A stretch of DNA of 64,000 bases from Gymnorhina tibicen (taxonomy: Eukaryota > Chordata > Aves > Passeriformes > Artamidae): positions 62,001 to 126,000 of the forward strand of contig VXAZ01008153.1 in NCBI GenBank assembly GCA_013399875.1, given 5' to 3'. The notes below the pieces were generated by a model. It saw only the letters and a program-made list of their open reading frames with translations. It made no database searches and was not told the DNA's origin. Positions 12,601 through 24,600 of the stretch are shown here, one piece after another (the first letter of the stretch is position 1; each line of letters starts with the position of its first letter). Made by a program: the position numbers and the translations under genes.

Positions 12601-15600
12601 TCATTGGGCATTTGCTGTGTGAGGCAGGACAGAGCAAATTCCCACTGGCAGAATATGTAGGATGACTATCACTTCTTCCTGATTTCTTGCTGCTCCTGTT
12701 CTCTCTGGAACAGTCCATTTCCTGCCTACAGAGACCCCAAACTGATTCCTCCTGACACAGTTCAGAGTTGTTCTGTCAACCAGACAAACCTGTTGCTTAG
12801 CAGTGAGCTAAGCACTGGAAAATCCTGGCATGCAGCATTGCTCCAGGGGGTGCATTCCTTAAGCTTACAAGTCCCAGGATTTTTAAATCAAGAATAGTTT
12901 GACATGTGACCTTTCTACAAGAACGATTTAGAATGAAAGAACTGTAAATCTTTTCCTTTTACTAACCCCCAAGCTTTAGTTGCCATGTTTTTGCAGTGGG
13001 GATATATAAAACATTTAAGAGGAAAGCAAAAGCATGTTCTTGGCTCTATTGGGTGGAAAAATCATTCCAAAGAACACATGGAATCCTCCTCTTCAAAGAC
13101 AGAAACGTTGAAGTATTTTGGCCCATCTCCCCCCAGAATGCTCCAGCTGTTTGCTGTCACTTGAGTGACACAAACCAGTTATTAAGGCAAGCTTATGGCT
13201 CCTCTGGGCACTGCACAAACAAGGGGAGTCCACGTAAATGGGGAATTTGGTCCGTATTTTTCAGCTTGGAATAACTGAAGGATATTTCCCTGATAAAGAG
13301 GATAAAATGGTTCACTAGAGCAAGTGGAGAATTCTGATCTGATGACATTTAATAGTTATTTATATTTATTTACTTTTATGGTTCCTTTCCCACAGATGTG
13401 ATTATTGGCAGTGGGTAATTTAATGTACAGGGCCAAATCTCAGCTGTCTTTAATGAAATTTGCTTAAACTGTGTCAGTGGTTGATTTCAATTTCTGCAGC
13501 AAAAAATGCACCACAGGTAATCTGCATATGCAAATGTATCTGTGTGTGCATAAAGACACAGTCATGAGCTCAAATACAGCACTCAGCATGAAAATTACCT
13601 GTTATTTCCCTATTTAAATCTGGGTGCTTATTTCCTATGTTTTAAAAGGTGTTATATTAGTTGTATCACTCACCTTGGAGACCAGAAGTGAATTTTTCAA
13701 TAAAGAGCATCATCTTTAATATTTTATTTAAATTTATGAGAGCAGTTCTATTAGAAACACATAAAAATGCTGGGAAATAGCCTTTTTTTTGACACTGACA
13801 AAGCACAGATCCTGCTGCTTACTGATAATGCATTTCCTTTAGTGCATCACCCTGTGTGGTCTTTTCCTGAACAGCTACACTCTATTTTTTCAAATTAAAC
13901 TGCATTACGAAAAACAGACCTAAGTTGGTAATACTGCTGAGTTAGAATTGAAGCTTCATGCAAATATTTCTTTTAAGAGAACAGTATTAAGCCATAGTCA
14001 CTAAAACCAAGTATTTTTAAGACAGAAGTTTAAATTTAAACACAAATGTCAGGAAAAGTGAAATATTTTGATTTAAAGCAAAACTCACACATCAGGAAAT
14101 CTGGACAGACTCCACTGAAAGAAAATAACTTCTCAGAGAACAACTCCAGGGCATATTCTTCCCATGACAACACTATTTTTGGCTAAATGCATTACTGAGT
14201 AGCAAAAAGTGCTATAAATCTGTGCCATGTAGTAGGTAAATTTGCTGCATGTGTGACAGAGGAAAAAACGCAATTATTCTGTGTGCAATAAACTGACTCC
14301 TCACATTCCTGGGATGCTGGTACTGTCTTTAGGTGGGAAAAAGGACAGCCCTTGTTTTCTATCAGATAAAGCAGATAAAGATGCCAGTAATTCCTTGGCA
14401 GGTTGAAACATGGAATGGTGCAGAGGAATTGGTGGGAATGATTCCTTCTTTGCTCTTCAGGATGGAAAGCTGAAAGTGGGCAGAAATAGAAGGGGAAGTT
14501 TGGGTTTACTCTGAAATGTTAATTAGAAATGTCCTGATTTTCTGAAGTTACCAGGAGAGGGAAGGAAGGTGGTGGAGACTGTTTTAAGAAAAACATCTTG
14601 ATTATACTTCTTTTAGACTTCTGATGCTTAAGGCCAACGTTTATTTTAACCTTACTGTAACTCCACAAGAAAACCAAAAATAGAGAACAGACTGGAACCT
14701 CAAGGGGCGCATTTCTAAAAACTAAGCTTTTACAAGCTGTGTAACTTTGTTTAATGCTTTCTATCATTAATTTCTTCGAAAAAATGCGTTTTCTGAATGT
14801 ATCAAAACAGCCTATAATCCAACCTGCTTATAATTCATGATTCCAGGGCTCAGCAATCCCAACAGGGCGAACGCAGCCACCACACCAGGCTCCCTCAATA
14901 ACAACTCCCGCCCTTCTGGAACACCTATGAGGAGCTAAAGCCACGTGGTATCAAGAGCCATGTGTTGTCAAGGTACTTTAAACTGATATTTGAGTTCTGG
15001 TCTGTCAGAATCTCCATCACACCCAGTAGGACTCACATGGATGAAGCTGAGGGGGTCTGAGCACTCTGCTAAAAATAACACATCCAAGCTAAACCAGCAT
15101 TTGACAGAAGACAGAAGTTATGGATGACTGTACTTACTGTGAACATTGAGGTTAAAATACTTCTTGGCACTTCCAGCTATGTTTTCTGCGATGCAGACGT
15201 ACCTGCCAGTATCTGTTATTTGGGAATTCAAAATCTAAGGCAAAAAAAAAAAAAAAGGCTGTGAAGCTAATATATAGACAACTCACTGCCAAAGAAGCAA
15301 GTGGAGAGGATTAAGTCCAGCTCTCTGCTTTCACAGTTTTATTCAATTTCATTCATCAGTGGGAAGGGAAGTTCAGAATACACTATTTTCACTATTTTCT
15401 CAAAAAAAGTCAGTAATATTTTAATGCAAGCGATTTCAATGATGTGGTTCACAGCATGATCCCACAAGCTACATGTGAGTGCGAAGCAGCAGGTGAGGGA
15501 CAGGAACAAGGGACAAAAACTCCTTATGTTTGCAGCACCTTGTAGGAGAAAGAAAATACCTCCTACTCAGCAAAACCAGACAGTTTTTTGCTGCCAAAAA

Positions 15601-18600
15601 CCAGTTTTTCACTATGAGCTACCTGTAACTTCCTTCCATTGGACAGAAACGTGTGTTTGTCATCCTCTGCCAGGAGCTGGCCATCCTTCTGCCAGGTGAT
15701 CCTTGGGGAAGGGCTCCCGCTGGGAATGCAATCCATGGCTGCCTCCTTGCTCACCAGCACAGTCACCTCCTCAGGCAGGTCCCCATCGGCCGCACTGATG
15801 GATGGGGGAACTGCGGGGAGCAAAGGTGAGGAGAACACTCCCTCAGCACCTCTCAGGTGATTGTGAGATTAGACTGGGTTTGCAGGAGGAAGGAGTGGAA
15901 CCTCCAGTGAATCCAGTTAAAGCCATCCCATGAATAGTTCAGCTGGAACAACTTGGCATAACTACAAGGACTGCAGCAGAACTACACTTATTCACAGCAC
16001 ACAGAGAGAAGGAGAGGTGAAAACCCATCTTCCAGTTATTCCACCGTGTTCTTTGCCATCAAAATAAAAGATTATTTCCAAGGCAGGACCCCTTTGTAAC
16101 AATAAATCAGTGTTTCAGTGGTATAACACAGCCATATAGGTAAAGAAGTAAGTATTTCCCAAGGTTAAAACATTAAGTACGTCAACAGACACAAAAGGTC
16201 ATCAAAACAGTTGTGCAGGCATTCATTAATCTAAATCCTCAATTCCCTTCAGGCTTTGGGAGTTCTGCAGGTATTGTGGAAAATGATAGCCCAACATAAG
16301 GAAAGAGAGAAAAGTCTCAATGGGAAGCTGAAGAGAGAACAAGAGATACCAACATAAAAGCTGGATTTTTACCTATGCTTTTCTTTCTGGTGAATGGTGA
16401 GAGGTGTAACACAACCGAGTTCCTACAGTAATAACCTACACACATTGAACTTACAACATCAACAGTCTGATCACACAGCTCTGTACAGCTGCACAGCTCT
16501 AGCATCCTAAACACATTAATGCCATAGTTTACAAATAAACATTAAAAACACTAAGGACTCGTGGACTGTAATGGTTGGTTACTTTGCACAGAAGCCTTTT
16601 TTGGCACTCAAAGGAGAAGGGAAGCTCACAGAGCACTCGGACGTTGTAGTGGATGGAGTCCTGCCCCGCCTCGTTGACCGCCACACACACATATCTGCCG
16701 GCATCCCCCGCCCACGCCCGTGCGATCTGCAGCGCTCGGCCTCCTGCAAACAGAAGTCCAAGGCAGCATCAAGCACTCTCCATCATCTCCACATCACATC
16801 CCACCAGAGACTTGAGCAAGCGAATTTATGAATGGTCAGCATTTGGTCTGAATTACAAGTAATGAAAGGGTTTTATTTCCTAGCTACCTTTTCCACTGGC
16901 GGATAGTTGGCGTGCAGCCATGCTCATACTGAAATGTTAGAAAAGAGCAATTAATTCCACATAAAGGAAGAACATGCTGCAGCAATATGCAGCCAGGCAT
17001 TATTCTTCCATCAAAAATAGAAACATTTCTCAGTAGGACAGCACAGAGCTAACAGGCAAAAGGAAATTTAAGCACAGAATATTCTGTTCCAAACTGAAAA
17101 GATTCACTTCTGAGGCTCAGAGTTTCTTTTCACTCTATTCCTCATTAAAGCATAGCCATATAAGTATCTTCAGAAGGAGAGGAAATCTTAGGAATACACT
17201 TTGGGAGTGTTTGTCATTGCTCTTCCAAGAGATGAACAAGATGGACAAGCAGGTGTTACCCTTTCACCACTGCCCTTCTTTAAACACTCCATCCCAAACC
17301 ATCTCTGCATAGCAACACTCATAACTGTAGGCAGCTCTTTCCCTTCCCCACATGAGCTTAAGTAGGAGATCATGGCCATTCTTCTGCTGCAAACATGTTT
17401 TCCATGCCTCACTCCTTGGTTAAGAGGCTTTTTTGTCCAATTATCTTTTTGTCAAAGCAAATTTAATAAGGAAATAAATCAGGAATTCATCAGAGAGAAG
17501 GTATGTATCACTGTATTTCATTTTGCAACACATGGAAGCGTCCAAGGTTGGATGGGGCTTGAAGCAAGCTGGGATAGTGGAAGGTGTCTCTGCCCATGGC
17601 AGGGGGTGGAATGAGATAGGCCTTGAGATTCCTTCAAGCCAAACCCTTCTGCAATTCCATGATTCACTGTGAGAGTTCAATGGTGACATTCACACCATTT
17701 TAGGGACTAGTTCTTAAATGAAAGAAAATAATTTAAAGCCAAGGACTGGAGAGAAACATTTTCAGCCAATGAAGTCTGAAAAGAACATTGAAGAAGCATT
17801 CTGAAAGGGAGAAGTGTGTCATCACTATACAAATACCAGCACTAAGGCCATTTCTTAATCACGGAATCATAGAATGGTTTGGGTTGGAAGGGACCTTAGA
17901 GATCATCCAGTCCCACCCCCTGCCATGGGCAAGGACACCTTCCACTAGCCCAGACTCCTCCAGACCTGTCCAGCCTGGCCTTGGACACTTCCAGGGATCC
18001 AGGGGCAGCCACAGCTTCTCTGGGCACCCTGTGCCAGGGCCTCACCACCCTCATAGCCAGGAATTTCTTCCCAATATCCAATCTAAACCCACTCTCTTTT
18101 GAGTCCATTCCCCCTTGTCCTGTCTCTCCATTCCTTGTGAATAGTCCCTCTCCATCTTTCCTGTCAGCCCCTTCAGACAATGAAAGGCCACAATGAGGTC
18201 ACCCTGAAGCTTCTCTTCTCCAGGCTGAACAACCCCAACTCTCCCAGCCTTTCCTCACAGGAGAGGGGCTCCATCCCTCTAATCACCTCAGTGCAGGGCC
18301 AGATAGTGCCAGCTGACCACCCACCTGGCAGGATGAGCACTCTGTCACTGGAGCTCAGGGGATTCCCATCCTTAAACCACGTGAGCACAGGGGGAGGAAC
18401 AGCATTGGTCTCACAGTACAGTGAAAGGGGGTTGTTGACAATCACATCTTTACTTTCTCCACCTCTTTCTGCATCCACCATGTTCCCAGCTTCCCATTCC
18501 CTGTAAAGCTTTTGGAAGCTAGGAGGAACTACAACAAAGAAGAGAAAAAATGTTAGCATTTTGCAGCAGAAATAGCTGGTTCTAAAGTCAAGAAATGAGA

Positions 18601-21600
18601 AGGCACTGTAATGTTCAACAGCAGCAATAAAAATTAAGCCTATTAAATCAACCCCTCCCCCACTTTAAGTTACCCAGGAAAATTCTAGTTCTTCTAGAAT
18701 GAACGACTGAGCAATTTACTGAGTATTTTTTGAAGAGTAATAAATAACAGTGTAAGATGACCTGGTAACAAACACAGAGGGTATTCATCAACAGAAATAC
18801 TTAAACAATGAGGTATCTGGTTTTACTCAACCTCTCATTTTGTCTAAATTTTCAGAAATTACTCATGATTGCTTTCTTGTCTTTACACATGGTAGGCCAA
18901 TAGGATGCTTATGTCTAGGGCCTCTAAACACTACTCAAAACAGAAAAACGAAATATGTCTTAGTTTAAAATAAATTCAAATTTTTCATGGCATTTAGAGG
19001 AAGATCAGAGTTGCTATGTCATAGCTTTGACTTCAGAAATACAACATATAAAAGATCAAATACCGCATGTCAGCAATGAGCAAAATATCCCTGCAATCAA
19101 AGCCACACAATGCACAAAAGCATTGGGTTTGACCGCACAAGCATAAAGGACATAAAATTATTAATTCCAGCATCCCAGAATACTAGAAAAGCAGGCTACC
19201 AGGAGAGTTTTGGTCCCCTTTTACCTTGTATATTTACATCAAACTCCAGTTCATCCTCCCCAGCAATGTTGGAGGCCAGACAAGTGTAGCGCCCCATATC
19301 TGACACCTGGGCCTCCTTGATGTGCAGGGTGTGGCTGCTGCCCTGGATCAGGACATGCTCATCTCCCTGCAGTGGCTGCAATGTCAATTCAAATGAAAAT
19401 TAATGCTCAGCAAAGCACACACTAGAAATAGCCAGGTTTGTGGGAGTAATATGAGTAAACTCAATGAAGCTCCAAGTTCCTGGAGACAATTTTATTTTCA
19501 CGGTTGTCAGAAACTCTGCATCTTCATCCTTCAGATCGTGGGGGCTGGTCTCCTCAAGGATGTGATTTTCCATCACTCCTAGTCCCAGGATGCTGCTGAG
19601 AGGAGCAACGCCATCCCCATCAGGCCAGGGCTCTTGTGACATTGGATCAAATCAGGCTGATCCAATCCCTGAACTTACTGGCCAAGTTTCCAGTACATGG
19701 AAAGCTGCCAGCTTTCTGTGAGGTGAACAAATGCATCTAACCCAGGCTACAGATCTGCTGCCCAGCAAGGACACAGCGTGAACGCGGAATGGACAGAACA
19801 GCAGCACAGAGAGACACAGCATTAGACATTCCTGTGCCAGAATGGGCCTCATACATGACAGCAGAGGCTGCAATGACACAGCCTCTGTGTCAGCAGTGAA
19901 TCCAGAACACATTAGATGTGCTCACCTACATCAGCAGCCTGGTCTAGTGGGAGGTGTCCCTGCCCATGGCAGGGGTGGAACTGGATGGGCTTTGAGGTCC
20001 CTTCCAACCCAAACCATGCCATAAGCCCATGTTTCCATGATTAGGGAGTCAACACTGAACTCCTGGCCTGCAGGGGACAATTCATTCAGTCCATGGACAG
20101 GAGTGAGAGCCTTTCAGCCAGGGCAGCCTAAGGAGCAGCAGCTGCTGTGCCAGTGGCAGCCAGCTGTGCACAGCCACTGCCTTTGGGGACCTCCTAACTC
20201 CCCAAATTGAGTTTTTCTTTGGCAATAGAACCAGGACTCCCAAGGATCCCAGAACAGCAGGACACACCTGAAACAGCCAGAGGATGACCATCCAGGTTAT
20301 TCCCGCAAGCTCGTTAAATCTAGGAAGAGCTGTGCCGTGATGAGTGCCCTACCAGGAACAGCTCAAGCAAGAGATTATACTCTCCTTTCTTACAGAAGAG
20401 TAGCACAGTTCCTTTTTTATTCATCCCTTGTGCTGTATTTCAGTGTGTCCCCGTGGCCCTGCCCTTCCCAAGCTCTCCAGACAGATCCATGGAGCGCTGT
20501 GTGTGGCAGGACTCGTGCCTCACCCCCCGGAGCAGCCAGATGCTCTTGTGGCTTTGTGAGCTCTGCCAGGACCAAGGGGGAGGCTCTGCAACTTCTGCAA
20601 GGGCAGCACTTGAGGGAATCATCTGTAACAGGGCCTTTGGGGGCTTTGCACAACAGCCCCAGGCCCTGTGGTCACACCATGGGACACTCTTGCCAGGAAG
20701 GGCGCTCCCTCTCACGGCACAGGGCAGTGCCAGGCCTGGAAACTCCAGCCCCGGCCTCTCAGGCACTGCCAGGCACCCACCAAAAGCCAGGACGTCAATT
20801 AGCAGAGGTCTGGGTGCCAGCAAACACCCCAAGCTGCTGGGGGGTGATGCTGCCAGCAGCAGGGAGTGAGGGTGACTCCTGGTGCCCTGCACGGATGCTT
20901 CCAGGGACAGGGAACACACAGCTGTCCCTGTCCCACATCCCCTCAGAGGAAGGAATGGAGTTTGTGACTGGCCTGTCCATCCTTGTACCAGCTGACGGCA
21001 GCAGCAGGAATGGCGTGAGCTTCACACTCCAGGGTCAGGCTGTGGTTCACTTTGATCTTCACCTCCTTGGGGGACAGCCCCATCCCTGAGATATCCCCTT
21101 TGGCAATGGTGGGTGGAACTGCACACAGACAAAGGCAGAGAGGGGAGAGACTGTCATGGCTTACTGCCTGCTGCAGCATTTCAACATTAACTGGAAAAAA
21201 GGAGATCCCGGATGGTAACCTCAGGGAAAGCAAGTGCACTCCCCCAATAAACTACCTCTTGCCCACAGCCAAATTATATATTTTATATATATATGTGTGT
21301 GTATTTTCAGCCATTTCTAGTATAGTTACTACATACAAAAATATACAAAACTGTTCAACACTTTTAAACGTGCAAACCTGACTACAACCCTACCTAACTA
21401 CAGCACTTCATTATTATGTGCCTGGCTTCAATTCTATAAAGTTCAGGGTACTGTAGTCATTAAAGAGCATTTTAATGGAAAATAATATTCCCAGAAACAT
21501 ATGTTTGATCCCAAGTCCACATTCAAGAGTAGCTGGTCAAAACTCAACATTTCCACCCCACTGAAATCCCAGTGTTGCAAAATCCTGTTTCCTTCTGAAT

Positions 21601-24600
21601 CAGAAGGAAAATAGAATGTTTCAAAATTCTTCAGCTACCCCCCAGCTTGGTCTCATAATATTTTTGAAATTATGTAAAATGCTTTCAGAGCATTTTCCAC
21701 TCTTTTTTTCCACTGGGAATTTTTAAATTCTCCCCTAATACTTATGGTATCCTAATAACTGACAGTTGCAATAGCACTGGGGGTGGAGGGCGTTATGTTC
21801 CCACATAGCCACGCATCAGTAATGAACTCTTTTGTCATCTTCTCATTATTCCAAATCCAGTGGGGCCTTATTAGGGATTCAGTGTAATTAAATAACAGTA
21901 TGGTTACTGTAAGGGAGCAAACCAATTCCAAATCGGACTGGGAAATTTTAAAACAAGGTAAAAATCATGCTTGACTGAGCCCCTAATGAAGAGTTTGAGC
22001 ATTAAAATTAAGTATCAAGGTACAGATGCTCAAATGACAATGTGCTGATGGAAAGACTTGAATGGGAAAACTTTTGTACATATGGAATTTTATGGAAGGA
22101 TATAAAAACAGTATCCTCCTGTTTTACCTTCCTCAAAAAAGTGTCCCACTACATGTTAGAAGCCCCCTTCTGTTTTTCTAAAATGGTTTCTGAACTCAGA
22201 AGATTCTCTGCTCACATCTTCCCTTGTGCTGCACTCATTTGACTTGAAAATCAGCACCAAAGAAGCATTTCAGAGGAAACTGGAGTTCAGTATTTCTTAA
22301 ATGTCCTCCCCTGGGTGATATGAAGACTTTTAGCCCAATTGTAGCATTGCAAAGGATGCAACAATCAACTTTTCTGGTGTCTTTCCTCCAGCAATGCCAG
22401 GAGCTAATGCAGATGTTTGCTCAGCAAAGCCATTAATAGGAAACCTCGTATTCACCAGGATAGACAACAGTGCAATAGGGAAAATGGAGGAATGCAAAAT
22501 AAGAACTAATTTCAAAAACTGAAAGCATTGCCCTACTGTAGACTTTCACTTCATAGTGTCTCAGAGCCTTCCCAGCCTCATTTGTGGCTATGCAGGTGTA
22601 TCTTCCAGCGCTGTCCTGCTGGGCATTCAGGATCTGCAAGGTCCGCCCACCTGCCAAAGACACCAACCTTTAATAGCACCCACACCATACTCTTGCTTCC
22701 CAGTTATTTAAATACTTCCTGCAGCATATTTCCAACCCTTTGGTCCAAATCTGCCCTGAGAAGAGCAGAAAACCTGACAGCTTACTACCACACGTAACAA
22801 ATGAGTGCATGATTCATGGAGGTGCTGTGGATCACGACTCCCGTTGCTTATGGATTCTTGGGAAATTTGTTAAGAAATGTCATCAAGAAATTTGTGCAGG
22901 GAGTTTCCGGAAGGTATTTAGCCAGGACTCACTCCTTCTCTGAACACCTGCAGTTAACAAGGTAAGGTACTGGTACATCTACAGTACTCCAGTGTTCCCT
23001 CTGAAGCTTGTTCCCATTTTCCACCTCCACAGGTACTAGGGAAAAGTTATTCTTCTAACTAAAAACAGCAAACTACTAATGACCTAGAAAAATCCTATGT
23101 CATTCTCTTTACTAATTTACATCTCTCTCCATCTAATTTCCATATTTAATTGCAAGTCATTTTATTCATCATTAACTCATATGAATTTTCCCATCACTTT
23201 CCTTGATGGTACAAAAGGATAAATACATAATAAAACACAAATAAACAATCAGTTAATTGTGAAGCACTTAAAAATACTGGAATGGGAAGTGCTAGAGAAG
23301 TACAGAGAATCCCAGAATGGTTTGGGTTGAAAGGAACTTAAAGCCCATCCAGTGCCACCCCCTGCCACGGGCAGGGACACCTTCCACTAGCCCAGGCTGC
23401 TCCAAGCCCTGTCCAACCTGGCCTTGGACACTTCCAGGGATCCAGGAGCAGCCACAGCTTCACTGTGTGGGTGCATTGCACTTCATAGATATACATTCTT
23501 TGATTTTTTTAAAGAAGTCTGTAACAGAAAAATATGCAACAAAAGAATTAGGTGTTATTTCTCAGTAAGAACAGAGTTTACCTGGCAGAATGCGGATGTT
23601 TCTGCTGGACTCTAAGGGATTCCCATCTTTCAGCCAGGTGATGGTGGCTGGGGGGTAGGAATAAGCTTCACAGACCAGAGAGGTGGGGCTGTTGAGGATA
23701 ACGGTGACATCCTCTGCATTCCCTTGGCTGTCTGCTCCCACAATGCTTGGAGCCACTGGGAACAACAAAATCAGTAACCACAGGGAGGAAAGCCCCTCTC
23801 TGAAAAGCCTGTTTTCTGGTCCCTGTTCAGTCTAGGAATCTGGCTGCACTATCAGCTAGCTGGGAGGCATTCCTCCTACAAGGAGCACCAAAACCCAGAG
23901 CCAGACAACACACAGCTAGTTTTATGTTTTGTCCTGAAGTCAGCAGTGATTCCAAATCAGTGGAATTCACTCCCACCCATGCCTTTGTCAAGCACAGGTC
24001 CCCAGGAATCCAGCCACCACTCCTTGAGCAGTGCTACTGCTTGATAGTCCTGGAAAGAAGAATGAGCCTAGGAAACAAGGCTGTGGAAAACAAGCTTGCC
24101 ATTGTTTGCACTTCGTTGTGCAATAACCCTCATGGAAAAGAAAACAAAACAAAATGAGAAGTGCAGATGGTTTCAGCTTTTCCGAAGAGATCACAATCTG
24201 AAATGCTCTTCAGATGCTCCTTCCTTGAATCACAATAAGCCAAAGAGCTGTCCCACCCATTCCGTAAGGATGACATCCTGTTATGGTTCCCTCTGTTCCA
24301 GCTCTGTTGTCTAAAGCACAGCACTGATGCTTCTATTAAACTGCTATTACTTACCAATTACTAAAAGGTAAAATTCTAATCATAGACAGGCAACTTGTGC
24401 ACTGCTGTCAATAAAGCCCTACAGAATTCCAACAGGACTCCCTTTCTTCCCAAGCTGCCTGTTCCTCTGGCAGAGGCAGCCCAGCTGCTCACCAAGCACG
24501 TTGAGGCTGTAGGTTTTGCTCCTGTCCCCAGCAGCGTTGGACGCCAGACACGTGTACCGGCCCGTGTCCGGGAGCTGCGCCTCGGAGATCTGCAGGGATC

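Noticed and set aside
20337..21089. 250-codon open frame on the + strand
   Set aside because: It lies in a GC-rich intron, its 3' part is antisense to the w18 first exon, and it shows no domain, no conserved motif and low-complexity Gly/Ser/Pro-rich composition.
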